This document shows, piece by piece, positions 8,031-15,545 of a DNA stretch of 17,734 nucleotides. The stretch spans positions 1 to 17,734 of the forward strand of contig UZAE01013964.1 in assembly GCA_900617975.1 (NCBI GenBank), written 5' to 3'. How positions within the stretch are numbered: position 1 is the first letter of the stretch; each line of letters begins with the position of its first letter. The notes under the pieces are model-generated. The model was not told the DNA's origin and did no database searches. It saw only the letters and a list, made by a program, of their open reading frames with translations. A program made the position numbers and the translations under genes. The stretch is from Rodentolepis nana. Lineage: Eukaryota; Platyhelminthes; Cestoda; Cyclophyllidea; Hymenolepididae.

Positions 8031-8639
8031 GAATTAGCAATGCTACTCATCTTCATTATTTCGTCTTTTTTCTTGAAGAAGTACTTGTGTGGGCATGGGG
8101 TGTAGCAAAAGCTTGGTTGTGTAATGCGGTGTGTAAAGCAATTTATTTCAGATCGCTAACGCAATGCAGCAAATTACTATGGCTGCTCAACCCCAAACAT
8201 AACCTCTTATGCGAGTTCTATCGATAGGTCTAATCTGATGATGTCTGAGACATGCATGCACACATTCATCAAATTTACTCGCCCTTTTGTTAATACTTAT
8301 CAATATTGGGGAGTGGAACTGATGAATTCTAAAACTCAAGACGATCTCTGTCAACGAAGTATAATGATGGACAGATGAATTAGACTAGAATCATGAGCAT
8401 TTATAAAATATGTGCAGTGGTACGTAATGGGATAGAAGAGTGAGGGAATTTGGACACGCAATGCGTTTACACAGCATAAGTCCAGGAAACTGGCTCCATT
8501 CGTAAGCTTAGAAACACCAATAGGACTCACAGAAGAGAGGAAAAGTGGACATAGGTAGTGTTCAATAGAGATGTGGAGTAGCTAACTGCATGAGAGGCAT
8601 TGTGGCAAAATGCACGTTAAATGAGTTACAATGCCATCG
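8031..8639. other. Intergenic sequence, nothing recognised
   Basis: I see no gene, repeat or RNA here. Open frames are short and have no counterpart in unit 2. It lies where unit 2 has its partial third gene copy, but no CFW-domain coding remnant can be read in any frame. Confidence 0.4.
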
Positions 8640-9065
8640 TTTTCTCCTGTTTGTCAAAATCTCGACATTATGCGACGTTGGGAAAATTAAGTCGACGTAG
8701 TTGAGACGCCAACAGTAGGAAGCACAACTCTCAATTTGCTCACGTCTCGGTGATGAAATAAACTTTATATTGACAATTTGAACATGATTACCATGTGCCT
8801 TGAGTGTCAAGTTCTTGTTGCTCTAGTTTGTTCACTACAATTATTCATCTGTCAAACTGGAATCCAGGCGACTGGCAGTTTGGTGAACCATAGGCGAGGA
8901 ATGATCAGACTGAAACGGGATGAAATCTGTCTTGGTAACAATGGTGTGTGAGTGCTGCTTAATAAGAAGCTCATGTGTCAGACGTGGTGTGTGAAGAAGA
9001 ACCATCATATTACAATTGTGAATGATCGAACAGCTAGTAATTCCATGTGGCGTTTTGCAGTCGGA
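8640..9065 (+). repeat. 3' flank module C, second copy in unit 1, with a ~230-bp extra segment
   Basis: Bases about 8685-8830 match about 13955-14100 and 14605-14725, including 'aacatgattaccatgtgcc' and 'gttgctctagtttgt'. Then 8831-9060 has no match in unit 2. The match resumes at 'cggacagtgttgatcgg' (about 9062). The extra segment is thus an insertion in unit 1 or a deletion in unit 2. It begins at 'tttgt' and ends 'ttttgcag'. Confidence 0.7.
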
Positions 9066-9737
9066 CAGTGTTGATCGGAAAGTTTGAGTTGTGTGCTTTC
9101 TACCAAGAAGGGTGATCTAAACAGACGCAATTTATTGGCGTCGATATAAATGTGTGCTGACTCTAACGTGTCGGTGAAACAACTTCTCACTAGATATTTG
9201 GCTTGAACTAAGAACTACAGGAGAAACTCACCCGTTTCCAGAAGTAAGATGGAGGGTGGGGGGAGGGGGGGTGAGGAATGTGGAGACTGACGACAGTAGG
9301 AAAAGTAATCGAAGAAACCGACTAATAGGGAAGATGTTTAAGGTGCATAAATCGAATGCGAGAAGTGCCAATGGTTTCTTGTAGCATTTTTGTAAGCAAT
9401 CCTAAATGGTGTGGCGTGTGATGAACAAAGTTAAACGTTTCGATGCAAACTGGTTGAGCAATGCTTCGTCATTCTCTCTTTCGTTCACGACTGAGCTCAC
9501 GACCCCCTTAGCGTGACTCTCATTCGGAGATAGGAGAGTAAGGTGGAGGAGCAGATTTGTGTGCCTTCGTTGCACATTGATTGAGAATTGTAGAACTCCG
9601 AGCCCCAATAGAGAGAGAGGTAGAAAAGCCTTGATAGTTCCGAATGATTAGGTGTGGCACTAAAGGCGAAAAAGGAGACTCATTAAAGTGACTGACCTCA
9701 TGCTCATTCACTATTTTCGCGTTGAGAGGTGGATGGG
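9066..9737 (+). repeat. Module A, copy 1a
   Basis: Bases 9066-9250 match 14733-14918, offset about 5667. After the G tract, 9272-9737 recurs at 9761-10226, offset 489, apparently differing only at 10222 (T where 9733 has A). The short reverse-strand frames of 63 and 68 codons are identical between copies only because the DNA is. I do not consider them genes. Confidence 0.9.
9251..9271 (+). repeat. G tract of module A (G-quadruplex-capable)
   Basis: GGAGGGT followed by G6, A, G7. Equivalent tracts lie at 9739-9760 (right after the N) and 14919-14940. Runs of three or more G separated by one base meet the usual G-quadruplex pattern. Confidence 0.9.
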
Positions 9738-9738
9738 N
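9738..9738. other. Single N in a G tract (assembly join)
   Basis: The N sits between 'ggatggg' and a G-rich run and separates two nearly identical 478-bp copies of module A. The sequence to its left stops exactly where the next copy reads 'gggatgtgag'. This pattern fits two contig ends overlapped but not merged. Confidence 0.8.
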
Positions 9739-10392
9739 GGGAGGGGGGGGGGAGGGGGGGTGAGGAATGTGGAGACTGACGACAGTAGGAAAAGTAATCG
9801 AAGAAACCGACTAATAGGGAAGATGTTTAAGGTGCATAAATCGAATGCGAGAAGTGCCAATGGTTTCTTGTAGCATTTTTGTAAGCAATCCTAAATGGTG
9901 TGGCGTGTGATGAACAAAGTTAAACGTTTCGATGCAAACTGGTTGAGCAATGCTTCGTCATTCTCTCTTTCGTTCACGACTGAGCTCACGACCCCCTTAG
10001 CGTGACTCTCATTCGGAGATAGGAGAGTAAGGTGGAGGAGCAGATTTGTGTGCCTTCGTTGCACATTGATTGAGAATTGTAGAACTCCGAGCCCCAATAG
10101 AGAGAGAGGTAGAAAAGCCTTGATAGTTCCGAATGATTAGGTGTGGCACTAAAGGCGAAAAAGGAGACTCATTAAAGTGACTGACCTCATGCTCATTCAC
10201 TATTTTCGCGTTGAGAGGTGGTTGGGATGTGAGTGAGGTGCCAAATCAGAATCATCTAATTTGTACACTTCCAAATCACGTAGACTTTCTTCAAACTCCA
10301 CTCTGGTATACCAACACACACTGTCTCTCTTCCAACTGGCTTGTGAATATACTATGATGATCGATCGAGTGTGCGCGGTAGACTTACCTTCA
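9739..10392 (+). repeat. Module A, copy 1b, with diverged tail
   Basis: Bases 9761-10226 repeat 9272-9737. The tail 10227-10392 aligns with 315-462 and 15408-15545, sharing 'gtataccaacacacact' and 'tatgatgatcgatcg'. The homology with copy 0 ends at 'cttcac' (462 and 10392). LINE sequence follows in this unit, whereas host flank continues in copy 0. Confidence 0.85.
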
Positions 10393-10463
10393 CGTTGTGC
10401 ATCCTGGACAACGTATATTCATACGGCAAAAGTCCATCACTCGGCATTTGACTTATATTTATT

Positions 10464-10886
10464 ATGATTAGCTGGAAACAAGGCTATAAGAGAAATCGTC
10501 CTCGTCAGGGCGAATCACAGCGTCTACAGATCCTCCAGTGGAATGCTGGGGGGATGTCACAGGACAAAAAAATCCGAGTCCAGAAAATCTTATAAACCTA
10601 TGGTGTTAACATTTTTGCATTTATAGAAGCAAACCTTTCGGATAACAAACTGAAGTACTACCGATTCCCAGGTTACACATTATACATTCTACCTAAATAC
10701 CGGCAAGTTGCAAATGGAATTCTGACTGGAGTAAAAGAAGGCCTCACATCACATGACGATCTAATAAAGAGTATGGGCTCGAAGCAAGACATATACAAAA
10801 TAATTAGATTAATTGTTTGGAAATGTCAAAAGCACTTCAAGATATATGGGGTCCATAATCCACCCCCAGATTATGCCCAACTATGA
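10464..10886 (+). pseudogene. LINE ORF2 start: N-terminal AP endonuclease domain
   Basis: From ATG 10464 the frame reads MISWKQGYKRNRPRQ, then LQILQWNAGGMSQDK, the QWNAxG entry of LINE AP endonucleases. TAA at 10593-10595 interrupts it. The same frame then resumes with YGVNIFAFIEANLSDNKL, where the E is the expected catalytic Glu of the 'xxEAN/ET' motif. It continues FPGYTLYILPKYR, then NGILTGVKEGL and IYGVHNPPPD up to TGA 10884-10886. The second half of the endonuclease (SDH motif) is missing. The basic stretch before ILQWN suggests this ATG is close to the true ORF2 start. Confidence 0.8.
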
Positions 10887-10889
10887 TTT

Positions 10890-11770
10890 TCTGAACAACG
10901 AACTGCTTACCATCGACTCCGAAATAGCGAGGTTCTATTCCCAATTAAGACAGTTTGGTGAAAGTAAGGAAGACATAAAAACACCAAATAATGCACTTAC
11001 TGAACCATTTAGACCTTGCTAACTTAATGCTGCGATAAAACAGCTAAAGTGCAAGAAGTCTTTTGGCTAAGACGGTATTCATTCGGAATTTCTAATTAGA
11101 ATGGGACCAAAAGCCAAGGAAACCATGCTGATGCTTTTCAACAAAATCTGGGAGACCATTCTCGTACCTAACCAATGGAAAGTTGCCATAGTAATACCAG
11201 TACTAAAAAAGGGTAAAGACCCTAGCAACTTTGACAACTATAGGCCTATCTCCTTCACAAGCATTGTGGCTAAACTTATGGAAAGAATGGTTAACAGGAG
11301 GCTCACCTGGTTCCTTGAAACCAATAATAATCTTACCAATGAACAAGTAGGTTTTAGGCCTCAAAAACCAACTAACCAACAATTAGCCACTTTCTCCCAA
11401 AATATCAAAGATGCCCTTGATGCAAGAATACCCTTACGGCTGTTTTCGTCGATTTCAAATCAGCATCTTACGGCTGTTTTCGTCGACTTCAAATCAGCAT
11501 ATGACCGATAGAGAAGCTAATTCTAAAATTGGCAAAGATTGGTATTGTGATTTCAAATCAGCATATGACTTAGTATGGAAAGAGAAGTTCTTCAAATCAG
11601 CATATGACTTAGTATGGAAAGAGAAGCTAATTCAAAAATTGGCTAAGATTGGTATTAACCATAACATGTTAAACTGAATAAAAGCATTGATTGGACAAAG
11701 ATTATGTAAAGTCAGATATGGAAATGCTCTATCGAAATCCAATCTTTAACAAACAGGCCATCCACAGGAA
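10890..11770 (+). pseudogene. LINE RT fragment, copy 2
   Basis: RT homology starts at about 10897 (NELLTIDSEIARFYS) and matches 1079-1230 of copy 1. Stops occur at 11020-11022 (Tyr of RPCYF to stop) and about 11068 (GEDG to G-stop-DG). Frame 11101-11511 then carries KIWETILVPNQWKVAIVIPV, NYRPISFTSIVAKLMERM and NEQVGFRPQ. It continues to VDFKSAYD with the first catalytic aspartate intact. The VDFKSAYD / KSAYDLVWKEK coding segment occurs about four times between 11440 and 11640. Sequence ends within KVRYGNALSKSN, before YADD. Confidence 0.85.
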
Positions 11771-11847
11771 GCTGAAGCCTCTTGAATACAATCATACACC
11801 TCGATTTGACCACATTCCCTACCCCCACCCAATCCCCCCCCCCCCCC
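11766..11847 (+). repeat. Fragment of module B before the N
   Basis: Bases 11771-11847 match about 6318-6393, and again about 12090-12150. It includes 'gcctcttgaatacaatca' and 'cctaccc' and ends in 14 C. It is joined directly to LINE sequence at a shared 'agctg'. Confidence 0.85.
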
Positions 11848-11848
11848 N
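11848..11848. other. Single N after a C tract (assembly join)
   Basis: The left side ends in a 14-C run equal to module B position about 6393. The right side starts again at module B position 6073. The N therefore separates two overlapping pieces of the same module, the same situation as at 9738. Confidence 0.8.
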
Positions 11849-12849
11849 GAGAGAGTGACCAAGGAAGGAAACGCGAAACCCACACATTGCCTTTCTCACA
11901 TATAGCAATGAAGAGTGCTCGTTCTCCCTTAGAAAGCCCATGTTGTTAGCCTGTGTGTTTCCATTTATGTACGTTGCTCACGTACATACATCAATATCAC
12001 TGTCTATTAGACGTGAACTGCAACGCACTCGCATTTGCACGAATTTCTCCCCAATTGTTCCAACCACTAAAAGACTCCTCTCAAAGACAGCTGAAGCCTC
12101 TTGAATACAATCATGCACCCCGATTCGTCCACCATCCTTACCCCCACCCCCACCTCTCTATTTCGGGTGGCTTTGTCATGTAACAAAGTGATTTAATCTG
12201 AGGTGGAACTTTGCTGAATAACTGAGTGCATTTAGTCGAGTTCAATAGTTTCCATCCTGACATTTACCTTTCTAGTCTCTGGTTAGTCACTGATTTCGCG
12301 TAATTGTAAGATCTAACAACCACCCAATCACCCCTCGAAATTCAACTTCCAGATTGGGATATCATCAGCATTTAAATACATTTATGACCACTAATTGGTA
12401 CTTTCTAGAACATTGTGGCGTTCGTAGGCCATAAATGCAATTCCTTCAATTGGTGTATTCCATAGCTTGTCCATTCACTTCCTTAATGGGGTGTGGTGGA
12501 CCTCTAAATACCTACCTACTTGGAGGATATCTGAAGTTACTTCTCATTTCCATCAACACTGATACATATGGACTTTGAGAATGTGTGCCGATTTATGTTT
12601 AGGTCAACACCCCGATTAGATGGAGACTGATTGAATGACATCCTAGTAACAATAATGCGTGTGAGGGTGTCAGGAAACACACATCCACAGTGTTAAATTG
12701 CTAGTAAATATTGCTACTCACGATTTCAACCAAATATTCGAATGTACTCGTGATCAAAAGAACTTGTGAGAAATTTGAAAAAGACCTTTTAAATATGTTA
12801 AACACAAATATTCAAACACGTGTTGAGTGATTGGAAGTGGTGAAGAAAA
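11849..12849 (+). repeat. Module B, copy 2 (upstream region of gene 2)
   Basis: This is homologous to 6073-7120. The C tracts are reduced here to a C-rich stretch near 12130-12150, and about 20 bp of the 'ccacaacttaggg' part is missing. From 12230 to 12849 it is almost base-for-base the same as 6501-7120. It contains the E-box palindrome at 12815-12824 and ends about 58 bp upstream of the gene 2 TATA box. Confidence 0.9.
12815..12824. promoter_or_regulatory. Palindromic E-box upstream of gene 2
   Basis: AACACGTGTT, identical to 7086-7095 and inside the shared 620-bp block. It lies 84 bp before the TATA box, compared with 57 bp in gene 1. Functional binding is unproven. Confidence 0.4.
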
Positions 12850-12907
12850 TGTGCTCGATGTACTTTCAAGAATCAGCTGGTTGAATTGCTTCATCAAAAC
12901 ATTCGAG

Positions 12908-12914
12908 TATAAAA
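12908..12914 (+). promoter_or_regulatory. TATA box of gene 2
   Basis: TATAAAA, then GCCAGCG, 62 bp before the ATG at 12970. The spacing is nearly identical to gene 1 (63 bp), and the post-TATA motif AAAAG[A/C]CAGCG is kept although the surrounding bases differ. The predicted leader is roughly 30 nt. Confidence 0.85.
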
Positions 12915-12969
12915 GCCAGCGAAGACATTACTCCAAAGTAACCAAAGACTAGAAGGTTAATTGAACACA

Positions 12970-13674
12970 ATGAGCTCCTCCTCAACAGGCAAGGTGATTT
13001 CTCTCGACAAGGAAAAGATTAAGAATTGCTTTTGGGACATCGCAGATGCACTATTTCCGGAAATGAAAAATTGTCTTGAAAAATGCATAGATAAGAATGA
13101 GAACGTAAAGCCAACGGTTCCAGGAACAGGAATGCCAGCACCAGAGCCGCCTAGTGACACTGACGAGGAGAATCCAGAGGAGCCAGGTGAAGAGAAGCCT
13201 GGAGACACTGATGAGGAGAATCCAGAGGAGCCTGGTGAAGAGAAGCCTGGAGACACTGATGAGGAGAATCCAGAAGAACCTGGTGAAGAGAAGCCTGGTG
13301 ACACTGATGAGGAGAACCCAGAAGAGCCAGGTGAAGAGAAGCCTGGTGACACTGATGAGGAGAACCCAGAAGAGCCGGGTGAAGAGAAACCTGGTGACAC
13401 TGATGAGGAGAATCCAGAAGAACCTGGTGAAGAGAAGCCTGGTGACACTGATGAGGAGAACCCAGAAGAGCCAGGTGAAGAGAAGCCTGGTGACACTGAT
13501 GAGGAGAATCCAGACGAACCTGGTGAGGAGGATCCTGACTCTGATAAGATAAAGGATTGTTTCTGGGAAATTGCTAAAAAGTTCTATCCTAATTTGAAAA
13601 AATGTATCGAAAAATGCTTGGAAGAGACAGATATGGAAATACAAATAAAACCTGACGGCAAAAAAGGAATTTAA
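12970..13674 (+). CDS. Acidic repeat protein with CFW cysteine domains at both ends (gene 2)
   Basis: A single-exon gene of 234 residues; the family is not recognised. The ATG at 12970 matches MSSSSTG of gene 1; the in-frame TTG at 12961 is ignored. Domain order: residues 14-42, a helical CFW domain (C20-F-W-D-I-A, P30, C35, C39); 43-62, a Pro-rich hinge; 63-190, eight 16-residue units of DTDEENPEEPGEEKPG with net charge near -7 each, the last unit varied; 191-219, a second CFW domain (C197-F-W-E-I-A, P207, C212, C216); then a basic tail ending KPDGKKGI. Both domains keep C-x14-C-x3-C, so the C-x3-C pair lies on one helix face. No signal peptide or membrane segment is visible. The dumbbell layout with terminal Cys domains recalls proteins that assemble through their ends. 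That role, or metal binding, is inference. Promoter, paralogue and AATAAA support expression. Confidence 0.88.
   Translation: MSSSSTGKVISLDKEKIKNCFWDIADALFPEMKNCLEKCIDKNENVKPTVPGTGMPAPEPPSDTDEENPEEPGEEKPGDTDEENPEEPGEEKPGDTDEENPEEPGEEKPGDTDEENPEEPGEEKPGDTDEENPEEPGEEKPGDTDEENPEEPGEEKPGDTDEENPEEPGEEKPGDTDEENPDEPGEEDPDSDKIKDCFWEIAKKFYPNLKKCIEKCLEETDMEIQIKPDGKKGI
13156..13539 (+). repeat. Eight tandem 48-bp coding repeats in gene 2
   Basis: Units start at 13156, 13204, 13252, 13300, 13348, 13396, 13444 and 13492. Units 1-7 encode the same 16 residues. Their differences are third-position changes such as gag/gaa, cca/cct and aat/aac. Unit 8 has amino-acid changes (E to D, K to D, G to D). Variant combinations recur in neighbouring units, consistent with unequal exchange. 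Confidence 0.97.
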
Positions 13675-14107
13675 ATTTAGAGTTCAGATTTTCTATTGAT
13701 CGACAATGTTAACATGGATGAAATATGAGCTCATTGTGTTTCATTTAACATAACGCATTTTAGATTAGCTTTTAGCTCAAATAAATCATTCTAAAGCCGC
13801 TGTTCATTGATTTTTTCCTTTTCTGAGCTACGTTTTTCTTTGATCAATTTCAATTAGCCAAATGCCTTACTATCCATTTAATACGAACTTTGTTCACCAT
13901 GTCATTGGTAAAAATCTGGTTGTCATAAGCTCTGCATGTTGAGATGATGAAGCAATTCAGTCGACGTAGTTGAGACACCAACAGTAGGAAACATAAATCT
14001 CGATTTGCTCTCGTGTCGGCGATGATATCAACTTTGTATTAACAATTTGAACATGATTACCATGTGCCATGAGTGTCAAGTTTTTGTTGCTCCAGTTTGT
14101 AGTCAGA
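13675..14107 (+). repeat. 3' flank of gene 2 (module C, copy 2a)
   Basis: This corresponds to 14272-14735, including the 'tttagctcaaataaatcat' poly(A) context, 'aatgccttactatccatt', 'ctcattggt' and the 'gtcgacgtagttgagacacc' stretch. With the last part of gene 2 it forms the first half of a tandem duplication of about 600 bp. No gene is present. Confidence 0.85.
13780..13785 (+). terminator. Poly(A) signal of gene 2 (AATAAA)
   Basis: AATAAA 106 bp after the stop codon, followed by a T-rich stretch near 13811-13825. The same context recurs at 14426 and, mutated, at 7826. Confidence 0.8.
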
Positions 14108-14271
14108 CAGATGAACCTGGTGAGGAGAAACCTGGAGACACTAATGAAGAGAATCCAGATGAACCTGGTGAGGAGGATCCTGATTCTGATAAGATTAGGG
14201 ATTGCTTCTGGGAAATTGTCAAAAAGTTCTATCCGAAAATGAAAAAATGCATTGAAAAATGTTTGGATTAG
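14108..14271 (+). pseudogene. Partial third copy: C-terminal CFW domain without promoter or N terminus
   Basis: This encodes DEPGEEKPGDTNEENPDEPG, then the acidic join and a full CFW domain (C-F-W-E-I-V, P, C-x3-C). It stops at TAG 14269-14271, eight codons into what is gene 2's C-terminal tail; downstream codons still resemble a tail with KPxG. Against gene 2 I count 8 synonymous and 5 replacement codon differences over 37 codons, and all three Cys are kept. It lacks TATA, start and N-terminal domain. An in-frame ATG at 14047 lies in copied 3' flank and would add an unrelated leader. It is most simply a tandem-duplication remnant, but a 3' exon or chimeric short gene is not excluded, since 'ttgctccagtttgtag' looks like an acceptor. 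Confidence 0.7.
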
Positions 14272-14735
14272 TCAGATATGGATAAACCAGTAAAACCAGC
14301 TGGATAAGTGAAAAATTGACATTAGAACGCAGATTTTGTCCCTCATTATTCTCCTAATCTGTCATTTAATATTAGCTCATTGTGTTTCATTTAACCTATC
14401 CAATGTTAGATTAGCCTTTAGCTCAAATAAATCATCCTTAACCCGATCTCTATTGATTTTTTTCCTTTTCAAGACTTCTTCTTGCCCTTGTCCAATTTCA
14501 ATTAGTCAAATGCCTTACTATCCATTAAATACGCCCCTTTTTCACCATCTCATTGGTGAAAATTTGGTTGTCTAACACACGACATGTTGTAATGTTGAGA
14601 AAAGTGAGTTGATGTAGTTGAGGCACCGACAGTGGGAAGCACATCTCTCGATTTGCTCTCATCTCCGTGATGAAATCGTTTTAAATTAACAATTTGAGTG
14701 TCAGGTTCTTGTTGCTCTAGTTTGTAGTCAGACAG
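14272..14735 (+). repeat. 3' flank module C, copy 2b
   Basis: This is the second copy of the gene 2 3' flank. It ends at 'agtcagacag' (14726-14735), the same 10 bp that precede the partial gene at 14101-14110, so the duplicated unit runs about 14111-14735 (625 bp). It lacks the 'gaacatgattaccatgtgcc' part present at 14049. Confidence 0.8.
14426..14431 (+). terminator. Poly(A) signal downstream of partial copy
   Basis: AATAAA in the 'tagctcaaataaatcat' context, homologous to 13780-13785, followed by a long T-rich stretch near 14455-14470. Confidence 0.65.
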
Positions 14736-15545
14736 TGTTGATCGGAAAGTTTGAGTTGTGTGCTTTCTACCAAGAAGGGTGATCTGAACAGACGCAATTT
14801 ATTAGCATCGATATCAGTGTGCACTGACTCTAACGTGTCGGTGAAACAACTTCTCACTAGATATTTGGCTTGAACTAAGAACTACTGGTGAAACTCACCC
14901 GTTTCCAGAAGTAAGATGGAGGGTGGGGGGAGGGGGGGGGTGAGGAATGTGGAGACTGACGACAGTAGGAAAAGTAATCGAAGAAACCGACTAATAGGGA
15001 AGATGTTTAAGGTGCATAAATCGAATGAGATAAGTTCCAATGGTTTCTTGTGGCATTTTTGTAAGCAATCCTAAATGGTGTGGCGTGTGATGAACAAAGT
15101 TAAACGTTTCGATGCAAACTGGTTGAGCAATGCTTCGTCATTCTCTCTTTCGTTCACGACTGAGCTCACGACCCCCTTAGCGTGGCTCTCATTCGGAGAT
15201 AGGAGAGTAAGGTGGAGGAGCAGATTTGTGTGCCTTCGTTGCACATTGATTGAGAATTGTAGAAACTCGAGCCCCAATAGAGAGAGAGGGTGAAAAAGCC
15301 TTGATAGTTCCGAATGATTAGGTGTGGCACTAAAGGCGAAAAAGGAGACTCATTAAAGTGACTGACCTCATGCTCATTCACTATTTTCGCGTTGAGAGGT
15401 GGATGGGGTGTGAGGGAGGTGCCAAATCAGAATCATTTAATTTGTACATTTCGAACTCACGTTGACTTTCTTCAAACTCCACTCTGTCATTCCAACACAT
15501 ATTGTCTCTCTTCCAGCTGCCTTGGGAATACACTATGATGGTCGA
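14736..15545 (+). repeat. Module A, copy 2
   Basis: This aligns with 9069-9737 plus 10227-10390. It carries its own G tract (14919-14940) and more substitutions than the other copies (for example 'cgtggctctc' at 15181 and 'agaaactcgag' at 15261). Only one copy is present here, without the 489-bp tandem duplicate. The homology fades after 'tatgatggtcgatcg'. Confidence 0.85.

Larger units (their letters stand above)
10393..11770 (+). mobile_element. Decayed LINE, copy 2 (endonuclease start fused to RT)
   Basis: This is the same family as copy 1 but keeps the 5' part: ORF2 start, the first part of AP endonuclease, then an internal deletion into RT. It ends abruptly inside the RT block at 'ccatccacagg', next to a piece of module B. 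YADD, RNase H and the knuckle are all absent. Internal stops and stuttered repeats of the FKSAYD segment make it non-functional. Confidence 0.85.

Noticed and set aside
12961..12969. Upstream TTG start adding MNT to gene 2
   Set aside because: The ATG at 12970 matches the gene 1 start and the TATA spacing; TTG starts are not expected in a eukaryotic nuclear gene.
13154..13552. Forward Arg/Lys-rich frame of 132 codons in the gene 2 repeat
   Set aside because: It is the second forward frame of the same repeat. It has no separate start context and no conservation outside the repeat.
12957..13644. Long reverse-strand frames (179 and 197 codons) opposite gene 2, Ser/Gly/Phe/Pro repeats
   Set aside because: They are produced by the 48-bp repeat being open in several frames. 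They have no promoter, and gene 1 shows no equivalent frames of the same kind.
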